A stretch of 64,000 nucleotides of DNA from CAMLFJ01 sp040902305 (GTDB lineage Bacteria > Methylomirabilota > Methylomirabilia > Rokubacteriales > CSP1-6): assembly GCA_040902305.1 (NCBI GenBank), contig JBBDXN010000146.1, positions 9,612 to 73,611 on the forward strand, read 5' to 3'. A program made the translations under genes and the position numbers. Positions 34,576 to 42,811 of this stretch are shown here, one piece after another (the first letter of the stretch is position 1; every line of letters starts with the position of its first letter). The notes below the pieces were generated by a model. The model did not search any database. It saw nothing but the letters and a program-made list of their open reading frames with translations, and was not told the origin of the DNA.

Positions 34576-35033
34576 CGGGTGCTCACGCGTCCGGTCAGCG
34601 CGTCCACCGTGATCACGTACACGCGGGGGCCGGGTGATGCGAGGGTGAAGCGCGCCCCGCTCGACATGCCGTGCGGGAGGAACGTCACGCGGGGCGGCGG
34701 CGGGTCCGCCGCGATGCGGAGCGGCGGCCAGACGGCGCGGCGGGCGCGTACCGCGGCGTCGCCCTCCCGCCCGGCCACGCGCATGACCAGCGCGTGGCTC
34801 TCGCGGTCCACGACCACCTCGAGGGGCTCCTGGCGCGTGACGGCCTGCTCGCGGGCCGCGCGGAGGAACGCGGCCACCGCGCCCACCTCGGCGCGGGACC
34901 GCGCGCGGTCGGCGGTGCGGCCGACGCCGGGGGCCACGACCGCCGCGGCGATCGCGAGCACGGCGAGGACCACGACGAGCTCCATGAGAGAAAACCCCCT
35001 CACCACCAGGCCCCTCACCACCAGGCCCCTCAC
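34572..35033 (-). CDS. gspH: Type II secretion minor pseudopilin GspH with repeat-derived leader
   Basis: A pseudopilin of the GspH/FimT class, about 153 residues. The cleavage site is RG then FSLMELVVVLAVLAIAAAV with Glu at +5. The leader reads VRGLVVRGLVV, two copies of a 5-residue unit produced by the 15-bp tandem units of REP element B copy 4, and all available starts (GTG at 35033, 35021, 35018, 35006 and 35003) lie inside those units. The true start is therefore ambiguous and the original ribosome binding site has been replaced by the element. Confidence 0.82.
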   Translation of the reverse strand: MRGLVVRGLVVRGFSLMELVVVLAVLAIAAAVVAPGVGRTADRARSRAEVGAVAAFLRAAREQAVTRQEPLEVVVDRESHALVMRVAGREGDAAVRARRAVWPPLRIAADPPPPRVTFLPHGMSSGARFTLASPGPRVYVITVDALTGRVSTR

Positions 35034-35107
35034 CCTGCCCTCTCCCCAGAGGGGAGAGGGATTGGGGAACCCTCGCCCCCGGAGGGGGAGAGGGTAGGGT
35101 GAGGGGG
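34995..35107. repeat. REP element B, copy 4
   Basis: A full palindrome between gspG and gspH. The left edge has two identical 15-bp units (CCCCTCACCACCAGG) before the core, which become the gspH leader on the minus strand; the right half ends TAGGGTGAGGGG just before the gspG stop. Confidence 0.92.
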
Positions 35108-35112
35108 CGGCG

Positions 35113-35544
35113 TCACTTCGCTTCCCACGAGGTGACGTCGCCGTTCTCGCCGTCGCCCCCGGGCCCGCCGTCGGCGCCGTGGGTCCAGATGTCGTAGTCG
35201 CCGTGATCGCCCGGGCAGCACTTGTACTGGTAGGCGCGGCCCCACGGATCGGCCGGCACCGCGGGCTTCTTCAGGTAGGGCCCGTTCCACGCCGTCACGT
35301 TCGGGTTCTGCACCAGCGCCTGCAATCCGGCTCCCGCCGGCGGGTAGGCGCCGACGTCGAGCCGGTACTGGTCGAGCGCAGCGCCGAGCAGCTCGATCTG
35401 CGCCTTGGCGGTGGCCTGCTTGCTCTGCCCCACGCGGCCGAAGAGGCGCGGCCCCACGAGCCCCGCGACCAGCCCGAGGATGATGATGACGACCAGCAGC
35501 TCGATCAGCGAGAAGCCGCGCTGGTCCCGCAGGAGCCGCCTCAT
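35113..35544 (-). CDS. gspG: Type II secretion major pseudopilin GspG
   Basis: A 143-residue major pseudopilin. The leader MRRLLRDQRG is followed by FSLIELLVVIIILGLVAGLV (Glu +5); the globular domain shows the GspG landmarks GAYPPAGAGLQALVQNP and PADPWGRAYQYKCCPG, with the calcium-binding Asp/Gly loop near the end (WTHGADGGPGGDG). It polymerises into the pseudopilus piston. Two adjacent cysteines in the YKCCPG loop are not usual for the family. ATGA overlap with gspF. Confidence 0.93.
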   Translation of the reverse strand: MRRLLRDQRGFSLIELLVVIIILGLVAGLVGPRLFGRVGQSKQATAKAQIELLGAALDQYRLDVGAYPPAGAGLQALVQNPNVTAWNGPYLKKPAVPADPWGRAYQYKCCPGDHGDYDIWTHGADGGPGGDGENGDVTSWEAK

Positions 35545-36764
35545 AGCGGCAGATCGGTCACGGAGAGAATGGCCAGGAGCATGGCGACCACGATGAACCC
35601 CACCACCAGGCCCATGACCAGGATGATGCAGGGCTCGGCCAGCGCGATCAGGCGCTTGACCAGCTTGCGCGTGTCGGCCTCGAGCGACGCCGCCACCTGC
35701 AGCAGCGTCTCCTCGAGCCGACCCGTCTCCTCGCCCACCCGCACCATGTGAATGGCCAGGGGCGGGAAGGCGCCGGCCTCGGCCATAGGTTGGGCGAGGC
35801 CGGCGCCCCGCCGAGCGCCGTCGCCCAGGCCCTCGACGGCGCGGGCCAGCACCTGATTGCCCAGCATGTCCTTGACGACGGTGAGGGCCGGGATCATCGC
35901 GACGCCGCTCCGGAGGAGCGTGCCCAGGATCCGGGTGAAGCGCGCCACCTCGGTCTTGACGATGACCTCGCCCGCGAGGGGCAGTCGGAGCAGGAGCCGG
36001 TCGGCGCCGAGGCGCCCGCGCGCCGTCGACAGGACCATGCGGCTCGCCAGCGCGCCGCCCACGGCGAGCAGGGCGAGCAGCCACCAGTACCGGTGGATCA
36101 GGCCGCTGGCCTCGAGCAGGATCAGCGTGGGCAGGGGGATCGTCGCGCCCAGATCCTGGAAGATCACCGCGAACCGCGGGATCACGAAGGCCATGAGAAA
36201 GACCACCGCGGCCGCGCCCACGCCGGTGAGGAGCACGGGATAGATGAGCGCGGAGACCAGGGCGTCGCGGAACTCCTGCGACTCCTCCAGGAAGCCGGCG
36301 AGCCGGCGCAGCGTCGTCTCGAGCACCCCGCCCTTCTCGCCCGCGCGCACCATGTTGATGTAGAGCCGCGAGAAGGGGCGCGGGTGGTGCTTGCCGAGCG
36401 CGTCGGCCAGCGAGCTGCCGCCCTGCACGCTCCGCAGCACGTCGCCCGTGATGGCGCGCAGCCGCGGCGTCGGCGCCAGCTCGGCCTGGATCGCCAGCGC
36501 CCGGTCGAGGGGAAGCCCGGCCTCGATCAGCGTGGCGAGCTGCTGGGTGAACGCGACCAGATCGCGCCCCGCGACGCGACCGCGCCCGGTCTCGGGCCAG
36601 GCGAGGCCCAGCACCCGCCGCCGCTGATCCTGCGCGTCGACCTTGATCGGGAAATACGCATCGCGCTGCAGGCGCTCCACGACGGCCCGCGCGTCGGCCG
36701 CCTCCATCACCCCGTCGATGGTCTGCCCCCGCCGGTCGGCCGCCCGATAGCTGAACACGGTCAT
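35541..36764 (-). CDS. gspF: Type II secretion inner-membrane platform protein GspF
   Basis: A 407-residue polytopic protein with two T2SSF domains (about 70-195 and 272-395) and three membrane helices, ending LLAILSVTDLPL. It links the GspE ATPase to pseudopilus assembly. The N-terminus MTVFSYRAADRRGQTIDGVM is the usual GspF start. A REP element fills the 156-bp gap between gspE and this gene. Confidence 0.93.
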   Translation of the reverse strand: MTVFSYRAADRRGQTIDGVMEAADARAVVERLQRDAYFPIKVDAQDQRRRVLGLAWPETGRGRVAGRDLVAFTQQLATLIEAGLPLDRALAIQAELAPTPRLRAITGDVLRSVQGGSSLADALGKHHPRPFSRLYINMVRAGEKGGVLETTLRRLAGFLEESQEFRDALVSALIYPVLLTGVGAAAVVFLMAFVIPRFAVIFQDLGATIPLPTLILLEASGLIHRYWWLLALLAVGGALASRMVLSTARGRLGADRLLLRLPLAGEVIVKTEVARFTRILGTLLRSGVAMIPALTVVKDMLGNQVLARAVEGLGDGARRGAGLAQPMAEAGAFPPLAIHMVRVGEETGRLEETLLQVAASLEADTRKLVKRLIALAEPCIILVMGLVVGFIVVAMLLAILSVTDLPL

Positions 36765-36780
36765 GGCGTTGTCAACCGAC

Positions 36781-36914
36781 CCTCACCCTGCCCTCTCCCT
36801 GGAAGGGAGAGGGAGAGAAGCCCCAAACCTCCTCTGAGGAGAGCGCCGCCACAACCCTCTCCCCTCTGGGGAGAGGGCAGGGTGAGGGGCTCGAGGGTGA
36901 GGGGCCGGAAGGTG
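36781..36914. repeat. REP element B, copy 5
   Basis: A full palindrome in the gspE-gspF gap, with CCCTCACCCTGCCCTCTCCC at the left and its reverse complement at 36869-36888. The right edge carries 15-bp units GTGAGGGGCTCGAGG and GTGAGGGGCCGGAAG, the second identical to a unit of copy 2. Confidence 0.9.
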
Positions 36915-36920
36915 CGCGCC

Positions 36921-38555
36921 TCACGCATCCTCCTGCGTGACCCGCAAGATCTCCTCGACGGTGGTGAGCCCGGCGCAGGCCTTCGCCCAGGCGTCCTCCC
37001 GCAGCGGGACCATTCCCTGCGCCAGCGCGTGGCGGCGGAGCTCGCCGGCGGGCGCCTTGCGCACCACCAGGCTCCGCGCCTCCTCGGTGATCCGGAACAG
37101 CTCGTAGATGCCGGTGCGCCCGCGATAGCCCGTCCCCCGGCAGTCGTCGCAGCCCTTGCCGCGGAACAGCTCCACCGCGGTCGCGTCGGTGACGCCGAGC
37201 GCGAGCAGCTCGGCCGGGTCCGGGTGGTCGGGCGCCCGGCAGGCCGGGCAGATGCGGCGCACCAGCCGCTGGGCGAGCACGCCGCTGAGCACGGAGGAGA
37301 CCAGATAGGGCTCGCAGCCCATGTCCTGCAGCCGGGTGACGGCGGCGGGCGCGTCGTTGGTGTGCAGCGTGGAGAAGACCAGGTGCCCGGTCAACGCGGC
37401 CTGGATGGCGATCTCCGCCGTCTCCAGATCCCGGATCTCTCCCACCATGATGACGTCCGGGTCCTGGCGCACGATGTGGCGCAGGCCGGAGGCGAAGGAC
37501 AGCCCGATCTTGGGCCGCACCGGGATCTGGTTGACGCCCTTGAGCTGGTACTCGACCGGGTCCTCGACGGTGATGATCTTCTGATCGGGCCGGTTGATCT
37601 TGTCGAGCGCCGCATAGAGCGTGGTGGTCTTGCCGGAGCCGGTGGGCCCCGTCACGAGCAGGATGCCGTGCGCCTGGCGGATCAGGGCCTCGAAGGCGCG
37701 GGCGGCGGCCGGCGAGAAGCCGAGCCGGTCGAAGGGCAGGAACACCGACGACCGATCCAGCAGCCGCATCACGATGGACTCGCCGTGGATCGTGGGCACC
37801 GTCGAGACGCGGATGTCCACGCGCCGGCCCCCGGGCGCGGTGACCCGGATGCGCCCGTCCTGCGGCAACCGCCGCTCGGCGATGTTCATCTCGGCCATGA
37901 TCTTGATCCGCGAGGTCAGCGCGGCCTGCAGCCGGCGCGGCGGGGCCTCCTGGTCGTAGAGCAGCCCGTCGATGCGGTAGCGCACCCGCAGGCTGTCCTC
38001 GAAGGGCTCGATGTGGATATCGGAGGCATCCGCGGCGAGCGCTTCCTCGATCAGGAGATTGACGAGCCGGACCACCGGGGCCTCGAAGGCCAGGCCGCGG
38101 AGGTGGTCGACGTCGTCCTCCGGCTCCGCCTGGCGGTCGGCCCCGGCCGGGCCCATGCCCTCGACGATCTTCTGGAGCGCCGTGTTGGCGCCGTAGGCCC
38201 GCTCGATAGCCTCGAGGATGGCGGGGCCGGGGGCGACACAGAGCTTGATGGTCAGGGGCAGGCTCTGCCGGAGCTCGTCGAGCAAGATCGGATTCGTGGG
38301 CTCCGCGGTCGCGACCGTCACCGTCGTGCCGTCGACGGCGATCGGGCACGCCACGTACTGGCGCAGGTACTTGGGCGAGAGCTCCTTGAGGGCGGGCGGC
38401 GTCGAGGGCAGCTCCTCGGCGGCCATCCACGCCAGCCCCTGCTGGGCCGCCACTGCCTTCAGGTCGTCGTCGGCGCCGGCCGCGCCGATGGCGACCAGCG
38501 CCTCGCCGAGGCGCTGGCCCTCGGATGGCTTTCGGGTCAGTGGGTCCTTTCTCAC
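36921..38555 (-). CDS. gspE: Type II secretion ATPase GspE
   Basis: A 544-residue hexameric ATPase that drives pseudopilus extension. Seen in order: N1E-type domain contacting GspL, N2E (about 130-200), Walker A GPTGSGKTTTLY, Asp box, Walker B DVIMVGEIRD, His box TGHLVFSTLHTNDAPAAVTR, and the tetracysteine zinc site CPAC plus CDDC. GTG 38555 is chosen because a promoter (-35 at 38589-38594) would lie inside the coding frame if the upstream TTG at 38594 were used. First gene of the gsp operon. Confidence 0.93.
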   Translation of the reverse strand: MRKDPLTRKPSEGQRLGEALVAIGAAGADDDLKAVAAQQGLAWMAAEELPSTPPALKELSPKYLRQYVACPIAVDGTTVTVATAEPTNPILLDELRQSLPLTIKLCVAPGPAILEAIERAYGANTALQKIVEGMGPAGADRQAEPEDDVDHLRGLAFEAPVVRLVNLLIEEALAADASDIHIEPFEDSLRVRYRIDGLLYDQEAPPRRLQAALTSRIKIMAEMNIAERRLPQDGRIRVTAPGGRRVDIRVSTVPTIHGESIVMRLLDRSSVFLPFDRLGFSPAAARAFEALIRQAHGILLVTGPTGSGKTTTLYAALDKINRPDQKIITVEDPVEYQLKGVNQIPVRPKIGLSFASGLRHIVRQDPDVIMVGEIRDLETAEIAIQAALTGHLVFSTLHTNDAPAAVTRLQDMGCEPYLVSSVLSGVLAQRLVRRICPACRAPDHPDPAELLALGVTDATAVELFRGKGCDDCRGTGYRGRTGIYELFRITEEARSLVVRKAPAGELRRHALAQGMVPLREDAWAKACAGLTTVEEILRVTQEDA

Positions 38556-38564
38556 CGTGCGCGA

Positions 38565-38594
38565 AGTATCCGGTTCGCGACGAGAGCACGTCAA
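38565..38594 (-). promoter_or_regulatory. Promoter of the gsp operon, leaderless spacing
   Basis: On the minus strand TTGACG (38589-38594) and GATACT (38565-38570) are 18 bp apart, with 9 nt to the GTG at 38555. No ribosome binding site is present. Confidence 0.5.
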
Positions 38595-38674
38595 TCATGC
38601 GGACATTTCGACACGTGTGTCCAAATTGTTGCAGCGAGCACAGGCCGCCTACACGTTCCGCTTGACTGGATTCC

Positions 38675-38904
38675 ATGGGCGGTCTTTCCCTCGTCGCGGA
38701 CACGGGAGGGATGGTGTTCCAGCGATCCGCATCTGCCGCGTGGCGCATCCGGGAGGTGTTCGGGCACTTCGACGAGATATGCCGGCGGCTGGAGCGCCTG
38801 GAGCAGGAGTACTACGCGATGAGCGGGATCTGGCGGCGCTGAAGGAGCATGTCGGGCTGCTGCTGGCGAGGATCGCGGAGGTTGAGCGGCGGCTGGAGAC
38901 GTAG
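38675..38904 (+). pseudogene. Small coiled-coil ORF with apparent frameshift
   Basis: The 398-bp stretch between gspE and ccmI (38556-38953) holds the gsp promoter, this reading frame and a REP copy. ATG 38675 or ATG 38711 (after GGGAGGG) gives FGHFDEICRRLERLEQEYYA and stops at 38842; a shift near 38820 would continue as DERDLAALKEHVGLLLARIA and EVERRLET to 38904. The two halves together make a plausible heptad-rich small protein. No homologue is recognised and it may be non-coding. Confidence 0.3.
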
Positions 38905-38910
38905 ATCACC

Positions 38911-38953
38911 CGCCCCCTCACCCTGGCCCTCTCTCCCTCCGGGGGAGAGGGGA
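38911..38953. repeat. REP element B, copy 6 (single short palindrome)
   Basis: CCCCCTCACCCTGGCCCTCT followed by CTCCCTCCGGGGGAGAGGGG, directly after the ccmI stop. Only the left half of the full element is present; it forms one hairpin. Confidence 0.75.
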
Positions 38954-39892
38954 TTAGCGGCGCTGCTTGGTGCGGGCGGTTTCTACCAGGGCGGCCACGC
39001 GGTCGTGGTCTTCGCCTTTGGGGACCAGGGTCAGGAAGTGCTCCCAGGATTTCACGGCGCCCGCGTAGTCTTGCTTTTGCTCGTAGAGGACCTGGCCGCG
39101 GTAGAGATAGGCGGGGGCGTACCTCGGATCGATCGTGAGCGCCTTGTCGAAGGTCTCGAGCGCGGAGTCGGCGTGGCCGCCGACGGCGACGATGAGGCCC
39201 ATGTGGGTCATGGCGTCGACGTTGCGCTCATCGCGCTTGAGCACGGCCTGGTAGGCGGCGATGGCCTCCGAGTAGCGGCCCTCGAAGAGGCTCTGGCGCG
39301 CGGCCTGGAGCATGCCGGCCAGCATCTCGGGCGGGATCGGCTTGCCCGGCTCGAGGCGGACGGTGGGCGGGCCGACCGGCGACGGTGGCGGGCCCGGCAC
39401 CGGGATGCGGGCGCCCGGTGGGGTGAAAGTCTCGTCGCGCTCGGTGAAGCGGCCGGCGTTGACGCCGATGATCACGCCGAAGACCAGGAGCACGACGGCG
39501 CCGGCCGCGAACGTGGCCGGGTGCCGGGTCCAGGACGCGCGCGGAGCCGCCTCCCGCGCGGGGGCGGGCTCGACGGCCGCGAGTCGCACCGGCTCCGGGC
39601 CCAGCGCGTCGAGCTCGGTGATCAGCGCGGCGGCGCGCGTTTCGTAGCGCTCGCGCAGGCTCTGATAGTCGAGGTCGGAGAGATGACCCGCCTCGTGGTC
39701 GAACTCGAGCTCGCGCAGCGCGCGGTAGAGCGCGGCCTTCTCCTCCTCCAGCTCGAGCCGGCGGTCATCCCGGGGGCGCTCGGCGGCCGCCGGCCCCGCG
39801 TCGTCGGGGCGGCCGCGGAGCAGGGGCCAGAGCACGATCGCGAGCGCGGGCACCACGATCGCGACGATCAGCGTGATCTGGAGCGCGGTCAC
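38954..39892 (-). CDS. ccmI: Cytochrome c biogenesis protein CcmI (CycH-like)
   Basis: A 312-residue protein with two membrane segments (about 5-22 and 115-135), a cytoplasmic coiled-coil loop between them (LELEEEKAALYRALRELEFD, the CcmI signature) and a periplasmic TPR domain (about 195-305). CcmI binds apocytochrome c C-termini and presents them to CcmF/CcmH. GTG start overlapping the ccmH stop; the last gene of the ccm operon. Confidence 0.87.
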   Translation of the reverse strand: MTALQITLIVAIVVPALAIVLWPLLRGRPDDAGPAAAERPRDDRRLELEEEKAALYRALRELEFDHEAGHLSDLDYQSLRERYETRAAALITELDALGPEPVRLAAVEPAPAREAAPRASWTRHPATFAAGAVVLLVFGVIIGVNAGRFTERDETFTPPGARIPVPGPPPSPVGPPTVRLEPGKPIPPEMLAGMLQAARQSLFEGRYSEAIAAYQAVLKRDERNVDAMTHMGLIVAVGGHADSALETFDKALTIDPRYAPAYLYRGQVLYEQKQDYAGAVKSWEHFLTLVPKGEDHDRVAALVETARTKQRR

Positions 39893-40350
39893 GGCTCGCG
39901 CTCGGCCATCTCGCGCAGGATGCGCTCGCGCATGGCGGCGTCCGGCCGCGCGACGACGGGGGCGGAGGCGGCGCGACGGCTCCAGCGCCGCGTCAGCACC
40001 ACGACCAGCACCAGGCCGGCGGCCAGGCCCACAAAGGGGACCACCCACACCAGCAGGTTGAAGCCCTGGCGCGGCGGGGCGAGCAGGATCCAGAGACCAT
40101 ACTTCTCCACGAAATAGGCCTTCACCTGCTCGGGGCTCTCGCCGGCGGCGAGCCGCTCGCGGACAATGGCCTTCATCTGATGCGCGGTCTCCGAGGGCGA
40201 GTCGGCCACCGAGAGGCTCTGGCAGACCACGCAGCGGAGCTGGGCCGCCACCTCATTTACCACCTCTTCGCTCACCGGCGCGGCGGCGAGGGGGGAGCCG
40301 GCCCCGAGGGCCACGATCAGGAGCAGGACGGCCGCCAGCGCGCGGCTCAC
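39889..40350 (-). CDS. ccmH: Cytochrome c maturation thiol-disulfide protein CcmH (CcmL/NrfF type)
   Basis: A 153-residue membrane-anchored protein. A signal or anchor segment (LAAVLLLIVALGAG) is followed by the redox motif LRCVVCQSLSVADS (LRCxxCQ), a three-helix domain and a C-terminal membrane helix (about 102-122). It reduces apocytochrome cysteines for haem ligation with CcmF and CcmI. It corresponds to the N-terminal half of E. coli CcmH; the C-terminal TPR half is the separate CcmI here. Confidence 0.92.
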   Translation of the reverse strand: MSRALAAVLLLIVALGAGSPLAAAPVSEEVVNEVAAQLRCVVCQSLSVADSPSETAHQMKAIVRERLAAGESPEQVKAYFVEKYGLWILLAPPRQGFNLLVWVVPFVGLAAGLVLVVVLTRRWSRRAASAPVVARPDAAMRERILREMAEREP

Positions 40351-40886
40351 GCCGGCTCCGCCAGCAGCGTCTCGACGTGCCGCTTCACGATCTCGTCGGT
40401 GACCGCGCCGACCTGCTTGAAGCGCACCCGGCCCTGGCGATCGATGAAGAACGTCTCGGGGACGCCGTAGACGCCGTAGTCCACCGAGACGCGCCCCGAG
40501 GGGTCCGGCGCGTTCGGGAAGGTGTGCTTGAACCGGTCGAGGAAGCGCCGGGCCGGCTCCTCCTTGTCCTGGATGTTGACGCCGACCAGGACGACGCCGC
40601 GATCCCGGTAGGTCTGCCAGGCCCGCTCGAGGCTCGGGGCCTCGTCGTAGCAGGCCGGGATGCACCACGAGGCCCAGAAGTTGACGACCACCACCTGCCC
40701 GCGAAGCGATTCCAGCGAGATCGGCTTGCCGTCGAAGGTTGTCAGCGCGAACGGCGAGGCCGGCTTGCCCACCAGCGGGGAGGGGATGACGCGCGGGTCG
40801 GTGCGGAAGCCGTAGGCTAGCAGCACCAGCACCGGCACCACCGCGAGCGGGATCGCCCAGCGGAGCACGCGCGCGCGGCCGCTCAT
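40347..40886 (-). CDS. ccmG: Thiol:disulfide oxidoreductase CcmG/DsbE with CX3C active site
   Basis: A 179-residue periplasmic thioredoxin-fold protein anchored by one N-terminal helix (about 10-27). Family features are present: PSPLVGKPASPFALTTFDGK, VVVNFWASW and the cis-proline strand GVYGVPETFFIDRQG. The active site, however, reads WCIPAC, with cysteines at residues 75 and 79, so three residues instead of two separate them. It should keep apocytochrome CxxCH thiols reduced through CcmH. ATGA overlap with ccmF and GTGA overlap with ccmH. Confidence 0.9.
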   Translation of the reverse strand: MSGRARVLRWAIPLAVVPVLVLLAYGFRTDPRVIPSPLVGKPASPFALTTFDGKPISLESLRGQVVVVNFWASWCIPACYDEAPSLERAWQTYRDRGVVLVGVNIQDKEEPARRFLDRFKHTFPNAPDPSGRVSVDYGVYGVPETFFIDRQGRVRFKQVGAVTDEIVKRHVETLLAEPA

Positions 40887-42811
40887 GCCGCGGTGGGCTG
40901 GCCCGCGCCGAGGGTCAGCACCAGCCCGCCGATCCAGAGCCACGAGACCATGCGGTTGATCTGCACCTTGATGGTGGCGTGGGAGCCGTCGCGGGCGAAC
41001 TCGCCCAGCACCAGGTAGAGATCCTCGATGAAGCCCAGCCGGTAGTCCACCGCCGCGATCGGGGTCTGCTCCTGCGGGTAGAACTTCTTGGCCGGCGTGA
41101 GGACGGTAAAGGGGCCCCGGCGATCGGTCACCGTGAAGGTCCCGGTGACCTTGAAGTGGTTGGACTCCTCGGAGGCCTGCAGGCCGTCGAAGCGGATCGT
41201 GTAACCGCCGAGCTCCAGGCTCTCCCCGCGATTGACCGTGGCCTCGTGCTGGGTGGACCAGGCCTGTGATCCCGCCACGCCGAGGGCGATCACCAGGATG
41301 CCCAGATGCACCACGAAGCCCCCGTAGCGGCGGTTCTGGCGCAGCGCGAGCCCCCAGGTGGCCTCGCGCCAGCCGTCGCCGGTGCGCCGCCGCGCGCGGG
41401 CAGCGCGGCCGAAGTCGAGCGCGATGGTGGCGGCGACGAAGAGCACCAGGGCGAAGCAGAGCAGCACGATGGCGTTGCCCACCCCGAGGGCCCAGCAGAG
41501 CGCGGCGCCCCCGATGCCGACCAGGACCGGCTTGAGGAAATTGCGCCGGAGGTTCTCAGCGGAGGCGCGGCGCCAGGCGATCAGCGGGCCCACGCCCATC
41601 AGGAAGATCAGGGCCAGGAAGATCGGGATGCTGACCAGGTTGAAGAAGGGCGCGCCCACGCTGACCTTCACGCCCTTCACCGCTTCCGACAGCAGCGGGA
41701 ACACGGTGCCGAAGAAGACGGTGAAGGCCGCGGCCACCAGGAAGAGGTTGTTCAGGAGGAAGGCGGACTCGCGCGAGACGATCGAGTCGAGCTCGCTCTG
41801 CCCCCGCAGCCGGTCCAGGCGCCACGCGAGCATCGAGAAGGCGCCGAGCACGACCAGGGCCAGGAAGGCGAGGAAGAACTGGCCGACCGAGCCCTGGCTG
41901 AACGCGTGGACGGAGCCGATGATGCCCGAGCGGGTCAGGAACGTGCCGAAGAGCGTGAGGCTGAACGTGAGGATGATCAGGGTCAGGTTCCAGAGCTTCA
42001 GCATGCGCCGCCGCTCCTGGATCATCGCCGAGTGCAGGAACGCGGTGGCGGTGAGCCACGGCATGAAGGCCGCGTTCTCCACCGGGTCCCACGCCCAGTA
42101 GCCGCCCCAGCCGAGCACGTGATAGCTCCACCAGCCGCCGATCAGGAGGCCGAGCGAGAGGAAGTACCAGGCCACGATGGTCCAGCGGCGGGTGATCGTG
42201 ATCCACTCGTCCCCGGTGCGGCCCACGATGAGGGCGGCCATCGCGAAGGCGAACGGCACCGTGAAGCCGGTGAAGCCCAGGTAGAGCGCCACCGGGTGCG
42301 TGATCATCCCGGAGTCCTCGAGCAGCGGGTTGAGGCCGCGGCCGTCGGCGGGGATGGGCGCGAGGCGCTCGAAGGGCGGCGCCGGGATCGTCATCACGAG
42401 GAGGAAGAACGAGGAGACGCCGAGCATCACCGCGAGGGTCCACGGGTAGAGCTGCGGCTGCGCGCGTCGATAGCGGCGCACCACGATCAGGGTGTACAGC
42501 GACAGCATCCACGCCCACAGGATGATCGAGCCCTCGAGCGCGCCCCAGAGCGCGGTGATGCGGTAGTAGAACGGCGTGCCGCGGTTCGTGTTGCTGGCCA
42601 CGTACTTCACCGAGAAGTCGAAGGTGAGGAAGGCGTAGACCAGCAGCAGCATGCAGGCGGTGATGAGCAGCCAGACGCCGATCGCGGCGCGCTCGGAGGA
42701 GCGCCGCAGGTCGGGCCGATGCCTCGAGCCGCTCAGGGCGGCCGCGCCGGCGCCGTACACCGCCAGCAGCAGGGCCGCCACCGTCAGCGCGTAGCCCAGC
42801 TCCGGCGTCAT
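40883..42811 (-). CDS. ccmF: Cytochrome c haem lyase subunit CcmF
   Basis: A 642-residue polytopic haem lyase core. The WWD haem-binding domain reads WGGYWAWDPVENAAFMPWL, with HSAMIQERR following; a further conserved block is YRITALWGALEGSIILWAWM near residue 85. It ligates haem delivered by CcmE to apocytochrome c in the periplasm. The start MTPELGYALTVAALL is the normal CcmF opening; upstream frame is the shadow of ccmE. 4-nt overlaps at both ends. Confidence 0.95.
   Translation of the reverse strand: MTPELGYALTVAALLLAVYGAGAAALSGSRHRPDLRRSSERAAIGVWLLITACMLLLVYAFLTFDFSVKYVASNTNRGTPFYYRITALWGALEGSIILWAWMLSLYTLIVVRRYRRAQPQLYPWTLAVMLGVSSFFLLVMTIPAPPFERLAPIPADGRGLNPLLEDSGMITHPVALYLGFTGFTVPFAFAMAALIVGRTGDEWITITRRWTIVAWYFLSLGLLIGGWWSYHVLGWGGYWAWDPVENAAFMPWLTATAFLHSAMIQERRRMLKLWNLTLIILTFSLTLFGTFLTRSGIIGSVHAFSQGSVGQFFLAFLALVVLGAFSMLAWRLDRLRGQSELDSIVSRESAFLLNNLFLVAAAFTVFFGTVFPLLSEAVKGVKVSVGAPFFNLVSIPIFLALIFLMGVGPLIAWRRASAENLRRNFLKPVLVGIGGAALCWALGVGNAIVLLCFALVLFVAATIALDFGRAARARRRTGDGWREATWGLALRQNRRYGGFVVHLGILVIALGVAGSQAWSTQHEATVNRGESLELGGYTIRFDGLQASEESNHFKVTGTFTVTDRRGPFTVLTPAKKFYPQEQTPIAAVDYRLGFIEDLYLVLGEFARDGSHATIKVQINRMVSWLWIGGLVLTLGAGQPTAA

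Noticed and set aside
35748..38822. Plus-strand open frame of 1024 codons across gspF and gspE
   Set aside because: It lies entirely opposite well-supported gsp genes, has low-complexity composition and no recognisable fold.
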